64,000 nucleotides of DNA, taken from positions 1 through 64,000 of the forward strand of contig NZ_SUGA01000028.1 in the NCBI RefSeq assembly GCF_004963255.1, in the 5' to 3' direction. The stretch comes from Mesorhizobium sp. GTDB taxonomy: Bacteria > Pseudomonadota > Alphaproteobacteria > Rhizobiales > Rhizobiaceae. Numbering within the stretch: position 1 is the first letter of the stretch; the number at the start of each line of letters is the position of its first letter. The translations under genes were made by a program, and so were the position numbers. The notes beneath the pieces are model-generated. The model was not told the DNA's origin. It saw only the letters and a list, made by a program, of their open reading frames with translations, and did no database searches. Positions 42,116 to 51,706 of this stretch are shown here, in pieces.

Positions 42116-42967
42116 ATGTCCGGCAAAGTTTGGTTCATTACAGGCGCATCGCGCGGCTTCGGCCGCATCTGGGCCGAGGCCGCGTTGAGGCGCGGCGACA
42201 GGGTGGCGGCGTCGGCTCGCAACCCTGCAAGCCTCGCCGACCTCAAGAAGAGCTACGGCGACGCCGTGTTGCCGCTGGCCCTGGACGTGACCGACAGCGA
42301 GCAGGTCACGGAAGCGGTCGAGCAGGCACATCGCCATTTCGGCCGCCTCGATGTCGTCCTTAACAATGCCGGCTACGCGCTGGTCGGTGCGGTGGAAGAA
42401 GCGGCCGAAGTGGCCATTCGCGCCGAGTTCGAAACCAACTTCTTCGGTGCATTACATGTGATCCGGGCCGCCTTGCCGCTGCTGCGTGAGCAAGGCAGCG
42501 GCCATATCCTGGCCGTCTCCAGCGTCGCGGGCGTCGTGGCAAGCCCGATCGTAGGCTTCTACAACGCTTCCAAATGGGCGCTCGAGGCCTTGCATGAAAG
42601 CCTGGCCCAGGAGGTCGAGGGTTTCGGCATCAAGGTGACGCTGCTGGAGCCCGGCGCCTATGCCACCGACTTCTCCAGCCACTCCTCTCTCAGGATATCG
42701 GGCGCAATCGAGGCCTATGCCGAGCTCAAGGCCCAGGTCTTCGAGGCGGGCGCCGCCATGGAGTTCGGCGACCCGCAGGCTACAGCCGATGCGATCCTCC
42801 AGATCGTCGACCTTGAGGAGCCGCCGTTGCGCTTCTTCGTGGGCACCGAAGGACTGCCGATCGCGCGTGCAGCCTACGCCAATCGCCTCGCCACCTGGGA
42901 GGCGTGGGAGGCCGTGTCGAACGTGGCTCAGGGCACCCCGAAGAAGCACAGGATCGCGTCGCTTTAG
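42116..42967 (+). CDS. Short-chain dehydrogenase, classical type
   Basis: 283 aa. MSGKVWFITGASRGFGRIWAEAAL has the Rossmann glycine motif; NNAGYALVGAVEE, the catalytic Ser in VSSVAGVVA and Y-K in YNASKWALEAL are in place. A strong GAGGAAAG site precedes the ATG. It resembles a large group of SDR proteins with PADxxxR-like ends and unknown substrates. The AraC gene upstream is a plausible regulator. Confidence 0.88.
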   Translation: MSGKVWFITGASRGFGRIWAEAALRRGDRVAASARNPASLADLKKSYGDAVLPLALDVTDSEQVTEAVEQAHRHFGRLDVVLNNAGYALVGAVEEAAEVAIRAEFETNFFGALHVIRAALPLLREQGSGHILAVSSVAGVVASPIVGFYNASKWALEALHESLAQEVEGFGIKVTLLEPGAYATDFSSHSSLRISGAIEAYAELKAQVFEAGAAMEFGDPQATADAILQIVDLEEPPLRFFVGTEGLPIARAAYANRLATWEAWEAVSNVAQGTPKKHRIASL

Positions 42968-43089
42968 TCGACGATGTCCGACGTCTCGAAGCGATTTGCG
43001 CGGCCGCCGCCGGTCACCGCCGGTCCGGCTTCGAAATCGATCGATCGAAATCGCGCCAAAAAACTCACAGCTTCTTCAAAGGACGGGCA

Positions 43090-43671
43090 ATGCAGGGCGA
43101 CTATTGGATGTTTCTCCGGTCCTGGGCGGCCGCACCGCTTCGCGTGGCGGCGATCGCTCCATCCGGCAACGCGCTTGCGAGGATCATCACGCAAGACATT
43201 ACGCCGGGGATAGGACAAGTGATCGAACTGGGACCGGGCACTGGGGTCTTTACGGCAAAACTGCTTGAGCGCGGCGTTCTGCCAGAAAACCTCACTCTGA
43301 TCGAATATGGCGCGAACTTCGCTGCTCATTTGAAATCCCGGTTTCCTATGGTGCGTGTGCTTCGAATGGACGCCGCCGACGTGGCGGAGATCAAATTGCC
43401 GAACGGCGCACCGGTCGGCGCAGTCATAAGCGGCCTGCCTCTGCTGAGCATGCCTGACCAGAAGGTGATCGCGATCCTGGACGGTGCATTTGCGCACCTG
43501 AAACCGGACGGAGCATTCTATCAATTCACCTACGGCCCGCGATGCCCTGTCGCGCGACCGATCCTTGAGGGACTGGGTCTCAAAGCAACACATGTTGGTC
43601 GTACGATGCTGAATGTTCCACCGGCCGCGGTCTACCAGATTTCGCGGCGACGAGCCTTGCGCCAACACTGA
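43090..43671 (+). CDS. SAM-dependent phospholipid methyltransferase-like protein
   Basis: 193 aa from ATG 43090. Class I motif VIELGPGTGVFTAKLLERG, acidic LTLIEYGANFA, then RMDAADVAE and SGLPLLSMPDQKVIAILDGAFAHLKPDGAFYQFTYG. The layout matches the PmtA/rRNA-dimethylase-like group of rhizobial phosphatidylethanolamine N-methyltransferases. It could make methylated phospholipids; an rRNA target is less likely because YGP replaces NPPY. A plus-strand perfect hairpin (43718-43725 with 43734-43741) follows. Confidence 0.75.
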   Translation: MQGDYWMFLRSWAAAPLRVAAIAPSGNALARIITQDITPGIGQVIELGPGTGVFTAKLLERGVLPENLTLIEYGANFAAHLKSRFPMVRVLRMDAADVAEIKLPNGAPVGAVISGLPLLSMPDQKVIAILDGAFAHLKPDGAFYQFTYGPRCPVARPILEGLGLKATHVGRTMLNVPPAAVYQISRRRALRQH

Positions 43672-43847
43672 CGACCGTTCCAGCAAGCATTCCAAAACTC
43701 GATCATGGGTGTTCATTTTCTGGCGACTGACTGCGCCAGAAGCCAAACGCCGGGTCTTCCTGCTGTTAATTCCGACATGTAAAAGAACGCTAAATTAACC
43801 GGCTACCAGGACAGTATAGCGTTCGGTCACGGTCCGAAGGCGTGCTC

Positions 43848-45988
43848 ATGCCCGGCGTTCATGTCAAGACGGCTTCCACCGCCGGCAAGCGAAGAACGGC
43901 CGCTTTTGGTCCGGCACGGCGGATTGCGGAAGAATTACGGGCCCAGAACGAGCGTTTCGCGGCGGCGGTCGAGAACATGTCGCATGGGCTGTGCATGTTC
44001 GACGCCGACGAGCGGATGATCATCTGCAACCGCAACTATATCGATCTCTTCCGCCTCGACGCCAAGGTGGTGAAGCCTGGCATCCGCTTCTTCGACATTC
44101 TGCAGCACAGCGTCGATGTCGGCGTCGCCTCGCAAAGCGCCGAAGAACTTCATGCCATCCGCAAGCCCTATATCGACGGCGCCAGGCCTTCGACCTACGA
44201 GGAAGTCCTGTCCGACGGGCGCATCATCGTCATTTCCCATCGGCCCATCGCCGTCGGCGGCTGGGTTTCGATCTATGAGGACGTGACCGAGCGGCGGCGA
44301 GCCGAGGCGGAGCTGAAGGAGCAGCACCGACGCTTCGACGCCGCTTTGGCCAACATGTCGCAAGGCCTGTTGATGTACAGCGCCGAGGGCCGCCTGATCG
44401 TCCGCAACCAGCGCTTCCTGGACCTTTGCAACGCGAAGGCTGCCGATTTCACGCTCGGCATGACGCACCGTCAGATGCTGGAGAAACTCGTGGCTCTCGG
44501 CATCTTCGTGCCTGTTGAAGTCGACATAGAGGTGGAAAAGGCGAAGGCGGCCCTTGACGCGGGCCAGCCGCGCTCGAGCTATCGCGAACTGGTCGACGGC
44601 CGAACGCTCTTCGTCCTGCGGCGGCCGCTCGCCGGCGGCGGCTGGGTTGCCACGTTTGAGGACGTGACTGAACGACGCCGTGTCGAGGAGCGCATGACGC
44701 ATCTTGCGCATCATGACACGCTGACAAACCTGCCCAACCGCTCGATGTTTCGCGAGAAGCTAGACCAGGCGCTTGGCGAGGCCAAGGCCAAGCGCTGGCG
44801 ATCCTCTCGCTCGACCTCGACCGCTTCAAGGCCGTCAACGACACATTCGGCCACCCGGCCGGGGACTGGCTGCTGAAATGCGTCGCCAGGCGGCTGCAGC
44901 ATGCCGTGCGCAGCAGCAAGGACATGGTCGCCCGCTTCGGCGGCGACGAGTTCGCCATCATCCAGTCCGGCATCAAGAGCGCCGCCGACGCCGAAAAGCT
45001 TGCCAAGCGCATCGTCGAAATCGTCGGCAAGCCCTATCGCGACAAGGGACGCGAAATGCATGTGGGCGTGAGCCTGGGCATCGCGCTCTATCCCGGTGAC
45101 GGGCGCGATGCAGACACGCTGCTCACCAACGCCGACATGGCGCTCTACCGGGGCAAGAGCGAAGGTCGCAACGTCTATCGCTTCTTCGAGCCGGGCATGG
45201 ATGCCCTGATGCGGGAGCGCCGCGCGCTTGAAGCGGATCTCGAAGCAGCCCTTCCCAAGCGCGAGTTCGAGCTCGATTTCCAACCGATCCTCAACATCGG
45301 CTCCGGCGAAATTGTCGGCGCGGAAGCCCTGATGCGCTGGCGCTCGCCATCGCGCGGCCTGGTGTCGCCGGAAAACTTCATCGCCGCCGCCGAGGAGACC
45401 GGACTGATCGTGCAGCTCGGCGACTGGGCGCTTCGCAAGGCTTGCAGCGTGGCCGCCCATTGGCCGCCGGAGATGCGCATGGCCGTCAACGTCTCGGCCG
45501 CGCAGATCAAAAGCGGCGGCTTCGCCCGCAGCGTGATCTCGGCGCTCGCCTTTTCGGGCCTGCCGGCCAACCGCCTGGAGCTCGAAATCACCGAAACGGT
45601 GATGATGGACGAAAGCGACGCGGTGCTGAGGACGCTCAGCCAGTTGCGCGGTCTCGGCGTGCGCATCGCGCTCGACGATTTTGGCACCGGCTATTCGTCG
45701 CTCGGCTACCTCCGGCGCTTCCCCGTCGACAAGATCAAGATCGACCGCTCCTTCATCCGAGACCTCGACAGACGCGACACCGCAGCGATCGTGCGCACCG
45801 TGATCGGGCTTGGCGCCGAGCTCGGCATTACTGTCACCGCCGAAGGCGTCGAGACCGAAGCGCAGCTCGACATGCTGCGCAAGGCCGGCTGCGGGCAGGC
45901 GCAAGGCTATCTGATCGGCGTGCCGGCCAAAGCGGCCGACATGAGTCGGCTGCTGCGTTCGCAGGCGCTGCTGCGCCAGTCAGGCTGA
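43848..45988 (+). pseudogene. PAS-PAS-GGDEF-EAL c-di-GMP gene with a frameshift
   Basis: The first part encodes two PAS repeats (FAAAVENMSHGLCMFDADERMIICNRNY and FDAALANMSQGLLMYSAEGRLIVRNQRF) and the start of GGDEF (HHDTLTNLPNRSMFREKLDQ). After EAKAKR at about 44795 the frame is lost. The next reading frame continues with LAILSLDLDRFKAVNDTFGH, then RFGGDEFAII and an EAL domain (VGAEALMRWRSP, DDFGTGYSS). One C appears missing at 44793-44797. Either a recent pseudogene or an assembly error; no slippery heptamer supports programmed shifting. ATG 43848 has GAAGG upstream. Confidence 0.8.
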
Positions 45989-45999
45989 TGCCGTTGCCG

Positions 46000-46917
46000 T
46001 CAGCGCAGCGTCTCGATGTATTTCTCGTGGAAGCTCACATAGCCGGGCTCGACCACTTTGAGATGGCGCTCAATCAGCCGGTGGAATTCCGGCAACTGGT
46101 GAAACGGCACGCCGGGATAGGCGTGGTGCTCGGCATGGTAAGGCATGTTCCAGGCGAGCTTGCGCACGAACCAGTTGGTCAGCGTCGTGCGGGTGTTTTC
46201 CAGCATGTTGGCGACGAAGGGACAGCGGCCGTGCTCGGCCAGCAGATAGAGCCTCAGGAACGGCTGGCCGAGCAGCGCGGGCACGATCCAGACAGTGAGC
46301 AGCACCGACGCCTTGAACCACACCGCGAGCGCCAGCAGAACGAGATAGAAGGCGATCATCGTCCGCGCCTCGGCCTTCACCTTCGGCAGCCCCTTCGGCG
46401 GCACGTAGCTGTCCCGGCAGCGCCCCATCGCATTGGTGTAGAGCGTCTTGAAGTGGCCCCACCACACGGGCAGCCCTGAGACGTGGACGATGTATTGCCG
46501 CATCGTCTCGGGCTTCGGGAAAGCCAGCTCCGGATCGTTTTCCGGATCCTGAGTAAACCGGTGATGGGCGAAATGGAAGTAGCGGAACCAGTCGGCCGGC
46601 AACGCGATCGCCAGGCTGCAGAAGCGCGCGATCGCATCGTTCAACCACTGCGTTTCGAACGCCGTCCGGTGCACGGTTTCATGCAGCAGGGTGAACAGGA
46701 AAACGATCAGGATGCCCTGCGGCAGCATCAGGACCGGCCAGAACGGCACCCTGGCCGCGATCAGCGCGCCAAGGACGATGATCGCGCCGAGATGGAGCGC
46801 GAACTGGACAAGGCCCGGCCGATTCGATTTGCCAGTCAGCCGGCCGCGCTCCTCATTCGTCAGCGAGGCGATCACCTGGCGATGGTCTACGGTTTCGTGA
46901 TGGTCGATTGCGTTCAT
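46000..46917 (-). CDS. Membrane fatty acid desaturase
   Basis: 305 aa from ATG 46917. Three di-iron histidine boxes are visible: LLHETVHRT, HFAHHRFTQ and YHAEHHAYP. Hydrophobic hairpins lie between them (FALHLGAIIVLGALIAARVPFWPVLMLPQGILIVFLFTL). It introduces a double bond or a hydroxyl into a lipid or fatty acid in the membrane. A carotenoid- or sphingolipid-type substrate is possible. It is divergent from a LysR gene 84 bp away, which probably regulates it. Confidence 0.88.
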   Translation of the reverse strand: MNAIDHHETVDHRQVIASLTNEERGRLTGKSNRPGLVQFALHLGAIIVLGALIAARVPFWPVLMLPQGILIVFLFTLLHETVHRTAFETQWLNDAIARFCSLAIALPADWFRYFHFAHHRFTQDPENDPELAFPKPETMRQYIVHVSGLPVWWGHFKTLYTNAMGRCRDSYVPPKGLPKVKAEARTMIAFYLVLLALAVWFKASVLLTVWIVPALLGQPFLRLYLLAEHGRCPFVANMLENTRTTLTNWFVRKLAWNMPYHAEHHAYPGVPFHQLPEFHRLIERHLKVVEPGYVSFHEKYIETLR

Positions 46918-47001
46918 GCGGCCAAGGTACTCAAAAAGAAACCTTTCGAAAACCGAGGATTTCTGCGAAATGGATAAGGTGAACTTATCTTTTGGATTGC
47001 C

Positions 47002-47931
47002 ATGGTCGCCCTTCCCTCCTTGCGCGGACTTCAGGCCTTCGAAGCGGCGGCGCGCGCAGGCAGCTTTGCCGCCGCGGCGGAGGAACTGTCGATCTCGGCC
47101 GCGGCCGTCAGCCAGCTGATCCGCACCGTCGAGGAGCAGATGGGGCGAAAGCTGTTCCACCGGGTCAACCGGCGGGCCGTGCTGACCGAGGCCGGGGTGG
47201 AGATGCTGCCCAGGCTCAGCATGGCCTTCCGGGAGATCGGCAGCGTCGCGCGCGATGTCGGCGGCGGCGCGTTCCGGCCAAGGCTCGTGATCTCGGTGCC
47301 GCCTTCCATGGCGATGGGCTGGCTTTCCGAGCGGCTCGCCGGCTTCGTCGCCGACCATGGCGCCGCCGACATATCGCTCAGGGGCGACGACGACCCCGTC
47401 CCGTTCGACCATGAGTTAATCGACATCCGCCTCTCCTATGGTCCGCACTACCGCGAGCATCCGACCGAGGAGATCGTCAGGGACGCCGTCTATCCCGTCT
47501 GCGCGCCGACGCTGGCCTCAACCAATAGCGAAAACCTTGCTGGCCTGCCGCTGATCCACACCGATTGGGGACCGACCGGCGCGTCCTTTCCATCCTGGCG
47601 CAACTGGTTCGAGGCGTCGGGAAGCGAGCCCGGCCGTGCGGCGCAGCGCGGCCTTTCGGCAAACTCCTCGCGTGCAGCACTCGATCTCGCCATTTCAGGG
47701 CTGGGCGTGGCGCTGGCGCAAGGCATCTATTGCGCGCAAGCGCTGGAGGATGGCAGGCTGGTGCGGGCCGCCGCGCAGTCCCTGGAACTGCGCCAGCCCT
47801 ATTGCCTGACGATCCCCGAACGCAGCGCGAGGCGCGATGCCGTTGCGGCGTTCCGGGAATGGCTGGTCGAGGAATGCCGGCGCGCCGTCGGATCGCCGGC
47901 GCTGGGCGTTGCTGCTCAGCGTCGTCTTTGA
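47002..47931 (+). CDS. LysR-family regulator (GcvA type)
   Basis: 309 aa. MVALPSLRGLQAFEAAARAGSFAAAAEELSISAAAVSQLIRTVEEQMGRKLF is the GcvA/AmpR-like helix-turn-helix. The effector domain contains FEASGSEPGRAAQRGLSANSSRAALDLAISGLGVALAQ. It is divergent from the desaturase gene and is a candidate regulator of it. The 3' end overlaps the convergent membrane protein gene by 16 bp. Confidence 0.88.
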   Translation: MVALPSLRGLQAFEAAARAGSFAAAAEELSISAAAVSQLIRTVEEQMGRKLFHRVNRRAVLTEAGVEMLPRLSMAFREIGSVARDVGGGAFRPRLVISVPPSMAMGWLSERLAGFVADHGAADISLRGDDDPVPFDHELIDIRLSYGPHYREHPTEEIVRDAVYPVCAPTLASTNSENLAGLPLIHTDWGPTGASFPSWRNWFEASGSEPGRAAQRGLSANSSRAALDLAISGLGVALAQGIYCAQALEDGRLVRAAAQSLELRQPYCLTIPERSARRDAVAAFREWLVEECRRAVGSPALGVAAQRRL

Positions 47932-48551
47932 CCGAATTGGCCTGCGGCGCGACGCGCCGGCTCGGCTACGGCTGCCTGTCGAACCGGCTGGGCACGCGGT
48001 CCGTGGGCAAATCCACCCGGCACGAGCCCAAGCACTATTATGGCGGCGATGAAACCGTATTGCAGAATGTCGAAGGTCAGTTGCGGAAGACTGCCGGGAA
48101 GAACCGAGATCGCGAGCTTCGGAGCAAGAATGCCGAACCCCACGGCGGCAGGCCAGCCAATGTCGCGCACGCGAGCAAACACCATCCAAATGATCGCAAC
48201 GAGGGTGGCAAAGCCCATCGCCGCAAGCATCGAGATGTAAATCGTCCCGATGGCGGAGCTTTTTGCCTCCATGGCGATCGCCTGGGCGACGATGGCGGAG
48301 GCATGCTCCTCGGCGGATTTCGGAGCATCGTGCATCCCATAATCCGGGACCCTCAGTTCCTCGACAAAGGACCTCTGAGTACGGGCTATATTGTTGCCGT
48401 CAGCCGCATAGATTTGCTTCTGAACACCTTCTTTTGCCCCGACCAGAAAATGCTCGATCGGGTCCTTGGCAAAATCAAATCCGATCAAAAACACAAGAAG
48501 GAAAATGTAGAGTATTTGGCCGCAATTACCTGATTGAAACAGCCTGATCAT
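47916..48551 (-). CDS. Membrane protein of unknown function
   Basis: About 211 aa from ATG 48551; a start at 48596 is possible. One N-terminal helix (GQILYIFLLVFLIGFDFA), a soluble middle (FVEELRVPDYGMHDAPKSAEEHASAIVAQAIAMEAKSS), then three hydrophobic segments (IGTIYISMLAAMGFATLVAIIWMVF, AVGFGILAPKLAISVLPG and YGFIAAIIVLGLVPGG). The last 35 residues overlap the LysR gene and read as low-complexity Arg/Ala. Composition is less GC-rich at the 5' end. No family is recognised. Confidence 0.5.
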   Translation of the reverse strand: MIRLFQSGNCGQILYIFLLVFLIGFDFAKDPIEHFLVGAKEGVQKQIYAADGNNIARTQRSFVEELRVPDYGMHDAPKSAEEHASAIVAQAIAMEAKSSAIGTIYISMLAAMGFATLVAIIWMVFARVRDIGWPAAVGFGILAPKLAISVLPGSLPQLTFDILQYGFIAAIIVLGLVPGGFAHGPRAQPVRQAAVAEPARRAAGQFGQRRR

Positions 48552-48661
48552 CTTCTGAGAGCCTTGAGGCAATCCACAATACAGGCGGGATAGCAAATCG
48601 GGCTTAAGACGCAGTTAGACGGTTCCACGCAAATTGAGCAAACGGCTGCCGGGATCGTTGC

Positions 48662-48934
48662 TCAGAGATGCCCGGCCAGCGCAACCACCATGTCCTTGCT
48701 GGTCGCCACCGGGACGATCTCGAACTCGACCAGATCCGCCCATTCGATGACCCAGCGCTGCAGCACCGTCGCGTCATCGGCTTCGACCAGCATGAAGCAG
48801 CGGCTCATGTCACCCGCGATCCAGCTGTGATGCACCACGAGTTCATCCGGCTTCAGCCGGCCCTTGTCGCGGAACCGGCGGTAGATTTCCTTGCGGTCCG
48901 AGCCGTGAAAATCCTCGATCACGAAGAACAGCAT
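48662..48934 (-). CDS. DUF3303 family protein
   Basis: 90 aa. MLFFVIEDFHGSDRKEIYRRFRDKGRLKPDELVVHHSWIAGDMSRCFMLVEADDATVLQRWVIEWADLVEFEIVPV has the small alpha-beta pattern of DUF3303 (ferredoxin-like dimeric barrel). Function unknown. It is monocistronic, preceded by the repeat at 48959-49077. Confidence 0.82.
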   Translation of the reverse strand: MLFFVIEDFHGSDRKEIYRRFRDKGRLKPDELVVHHSWIAGDMSRCFMLVEADDATVLQRWVIEWADLVEFEIVPVATSKDMVVALAGHL

Positions 48935-48958
48935 ACTTTTCCCTCGGCTTGAATGATT

Positions 48959-49077
48959 GGAATTGAAGAACTGCAGAACTGAGAGGGTAGGAAAGGAGGA
49001 GCGGATAATGCAAGGACGGATGGTCCGCGAGACACCCCAGTCTTCAGTTCTTCAGTTCTTCAATTCCCCAGTTCCTC
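48959..49077. repeat. 24-bp inverted repeat built from octamer direct repeats
   Basis: The arm at 48959-48982 and the arm at 49044-49067 are complementary over 24 bp with one mismatch; the loop is 61 nt. The second arm is made of four in-register 8-mers from 49041: TCTTCAGT, TCTTCAGT, TCTTCAAT, TCCCCAGT. It lies between the RimK-like gene and the DUF3303 gene. Same design as 4785-4872 but different octamer. Confidence 0.65.
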
Positions 49078-49087
49078 TTTCCCGCCC

Positions 49088-50551
49088 CTACTTCTCCGGC
49101 CGCTCCAAGCGTTCCAGGAACCATTGCGTCAGCCGCACCCAGAGCTCGTCCTTCTCGCCGGAATCCTCCCAGCCATGATCGAGATTGGGATTGTCGTTGA
49201 CCTCGATGACGAAGACCCCGTCCTTCGTCTCCTTGAGGTCGACGCCATAGAGCCCGTCGCCGATGCATTTTGCCGCCCTCACAGCCGTCTCGACGACATG
49301 CGGCGGCGTCTGCTTAAGCGTGAACGTCTTGATGCCGCCCTGGTCGGGCTTGCCGCTGGCCTTGTGGTTGACGATCTGCCAGTGCTTCTTTGCCATCAGG
49401 TAATGCACGGCAAACAGCGGTTGGCCGCCGAGCACGCCGACGCGCCAGTCATATTCGGTCGGGATGAATTTCTGCGCGATCAGGAGATCGGAATCCTCCA
49501 GCCATTCGGTCGCGAGCTTGGTCAGCTCCGCCATGTTCTCGCATTTCTTGACGCCGCGCGAGAAAGACGAATCCGGGATCTTCAGCACCAGCGGAAAGCC
49601 AAGCGTCTGCGCCGCCACTTCGAAGTCGGAGGTGCCGGCGATCATCACGGTCGGCGGCACCGGCACCTTGTTGTAGGTCATCAGCTCGTTGAGATAGACC
49701 TTGTTGGTGCAGCGGATCATCGACAGCGGGTCGTCGATCACCGGCATGCCTTCCTGCTGGGCGCGGCGCGCGAAGCGGTAGGTGTGGTTGGAGATCGACG
49801 TGGTCTCGCGGATGAACAGCGCGTCGTAGTTGGCAAGCTTGGCGAGGTCCTTTTTGGTGATCGGCTCGACCTCGACGCCCATCTTCTCGGCGATCCGCGC
49901 CCAATAGCGCAATGAGGAAATCTCCGACGGCGGCAGCTCCTCATGCGGATCGACCAGCGTCGCGAAGGTATAGCGCGCCGGCGTGCGGCCCTTGGTGTCG
50001 CGCCATTCGCGGTTGGTGTAGGTCTCCAGGCATTGCAGGAAGAGCTCTTCCTCGTCCTCAGTCATGCGGGCGAGCGGCAGGAAGCCGATCTTGCGGATCG
50101 AGGCCCATTCGGCGCTGTCCTTGATGTGCACCTCCAGCGCCGGCGCGCGGAACCAGTCGAACAACAGCTTGGCGAAACGGTCCCACACTTTCGACGGGCC
50201 GATGCCGAAGAAGATCGCGACCTTCGCCGGAAAAGTCCCGCCAAGGTCCTTGCGGCATTTGTTCAAGGCAAGCTCGAGCTCCGGCAGCGCGTGCTCGTAA
50301 AGCTTGCGCTCGGACAGGTCGATCATGGTCTCGACCGTCGGGATCACCCTATGGCCGCGCGAGCCTGCGAGCAGCGAAGCGTAGTAGCCGCGGCTCTGAT
50401 AGCCGTAATTGTTCGACAGGTTGATCACCTTCGGCCGCTGGCCGCGAAACAGCGCCGGATGCGCGAGATAGTCGCGGTTGGTGATGATCTTGTGGGGTGT
50501 GGCCACCTGATCGAGATCGTTCTGCCTGCCTGTGAGGATTACCCAGGTCAT
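49088..50551 (-). CDS. RimK-family ATP-grasp ligase
   Basis: 487 aa. The N-terminal half is a RimK-like ATP-grasp N-terminal (RLAN) domain beginning MTWVILTGRQNDLDQVATPHKIITNRDYLAHP. The C-terminal ATP-grasp core has NKVYLNELMTYNKVPVPPTVMIA, LGFPLVLKIPDSSFSRGV (ATP lysine), QKFIPTEYDWRVGVLGGQPLFAVHYLM and metal ligands in FVIEVNDNPNLDHG. The family joins amino acids or peptides to a carboxylate. Substrate unknown. The ATG lies 3 bp after the stop of a GNAT-C39 fusion gene: one operon, probably one pathway. Confidence 0.88.
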   Translation of the reverse strand: MTWVILTGRQNDLDQVATPHKIITNRDYLAHPALFRGQRPKVINLSNNYGYQSRGYYASLLAGSRGHRVIPTVETMIDLSERKLYEHALPELELALNKCRKDLGGTFPAKVAIFFGIGPSKVWDRFAKLLFDWFRAPALEVHIKDSAEWASIRKIGFLPLARMTEDEEELFLQCLETYTNREWRDTKGRTPARYTFATLVDPHEELPPSEISSLRYWARIAEKMGVEVEPITKKDLAKLANYDALFIRETTSISNHTYRFARRAQQEGMPVIDDPLSMIRCTNKVYLNELMTYNKVPVPPTVMIAGTSDFEVAAQTLGFPLVLKIPDSSFSRGVKKCENMAELTKLATEWLEDSDLLIAQKFIPTEYDWRVGVLGGQPLFAVHYLMAKKHWQIVNHKASGKPDQGGIKTFTLKQTPPHVVETAVRAAKCIGDGLYGVDLKETKDGVFVIEVNDNPNLDHGWEDSGEKDELWVRLTQWFLERLERPEK

Positions 50552-50554
50552 TGT

Positions 50555-51652
50555 TCAGCGTTTTCCCAGAGTGATGGCGGCGCGCAGACCGTCGCGGCCG
50601 AACTGCGCCATGTTCATGAAGATGTCGTAGGGCACTGGAATGTTCGCGGCATCGAGTATGGTTTCCTGCCTTTCATCCTCGACCCAGGGGTCGTGGATCA
50701 GGATATGGTCGCCATCGTCGCCGATGGCCAGCACCCAATGCGGCACCTTCTTGCCAAACATAAGGAAGCCGCTGACCAGCACCAGCACCAGCTTGCCCTC
50801 GGCGAGGGCTTGGCGGATATCGCCGATGCCGAACGGACGGTAGTTGACCGGTATGCCATAGAGCTCGGCGCGGCGGCGGAAATCGACCTGGGCGAGCTCC
50901 ATCACGCGGCGCTTGTCCTCGCTCCTCACCGACTGCAGGAACAGCGCGCCATAGAAGGAGACGAATATCTCGGCGGCAAGCCCGCTCTCATAGCCGGCGA
51001 CCGCCAGGCCGAAAGGCTCGCAGCCGCCCGGACCCGACATCATGAAGACCGTGGTCGCCTCGCGCCACAGGCGGATTTCCATGACCGGATCGGGCACGAA
51101 GCCCCGGTCGAAATTCGCCATCGCCATCATCAGGCAGCAAGGGCCGCAGGTGAACTCGCAGGTCTGCTGGTAGAACGGCACTTTGGTTGCCGTGGGCGTG
51201 TCGCCGCGCAGCGTCTTTTCATAGCGCAGCGCGGTCGCGCCATCCTCGTAGTAGTCGGGCTCGCGACCCAATTTCCGATAGCCGGCCTGCTCGTAGATGC
51301 GGATGGCGCGATCATTGTCCTCGCGCACTTCGAGGCGCAGCAACAGACGGTCGTGCTCGAAGGCCGCCTCTTCGGCGGCCGCGAGCAGGAGCCGGCCGAT
51401 GCCGAGGCGGCCGAAAAAAGGACCGACAGCGATGGAATAGAGCCGCGCCACGCCGCTGCCCTTGCGAAACAGCACAACGGCATAGCCGGCGACCCGGCCC
51501 TCGTTCTCGGCCACCAGCATCTCGGCGGTTTCGCGTTCGATGAACTGGCGGAAGGAGCGGCGCGAGAGCCTGTCGCCCGGAAAAACAGCCTTCTCGATGG
51601 CGGCGAGGTCATCGACGTCTGACGCGCGGGCCTTGCGGATCTCGGCAGGCAT
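50555..51652 (-). CDS. GNAT acetyltransferase fused to C39-like cysteine peptidase
   Basis: 365 aa. Residues of about 1-150 are a RimI-like GNAT domain (IRKARASDVDDLAAIEKAVFPGDRLSRRSF, IAVGPFFGRLGIGRLLLAAAEEAA). Residues of about 160-365 are a C39/papain-like domain: FYQQTCEFTCGPCCLMMAM (Gln and Cys), VPHWVLAIG (His) and IHDPW (Asp). The whole catalytic set is present. C39 domains cut leader peptides or isopeptides. Paired with the RimK-like ligase 3 bp downstream, it suggests an acylation, cleavage and ligation system for a small peptide or metabolite, not yet defined here. Confidence 0.85.
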   Translation of the reverse strand: MPAEIRKARASDVDDLAAIEKAVFPGDRLSRRSFRQFIERETAEMLVAENEGRVAGYAVVLFRKGSGVARLYSIAVGPFFGRLGIGRLLLAAAEEAAFEHDRLLLRLEVREDNDRAIRIYEQAGYRKLGREPDYYEDGATALRYEKTLRGDTPTATKVPFYQQTCEFTCGPCCLMMAMANFDRGFVPDPVMEIRLWREATTVFMMSGPGGCEPFGLAVAGYESGLAAEIFVSFYGALFLQSVRSEDKRRVMELAQVDFRRRAELYGIPVNYRPFGIGDIRQALAEGKLVLVLVSGFLMFGKKVPHWVLAIGDDGDHILIHDPWVEDERQETILDAANIPVPYDIFMNMAQFGRDGLRAAITLGKR

Positions 51653-51706
51653 ACGGGCTTGGGAGAACCTCGATTGGGTTTAAGAAACGGCCCCGGTGGA
51701 TGCGTC

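Noticed and set aside
44780..44810. Programmed ribosomal frameshift in the GGDEF-EAL gene
   Set aside because: No X XXY YYZ slippery heptamer or clear downstream stem at the junction; a simple one-base loss explains it.
44773..45099. A separate 108-codon plus-strand ORF within the frameshifted GGDEF gene
   Set aside because: It is the third frame over the same region; the GGDEF motif is in a different frame.
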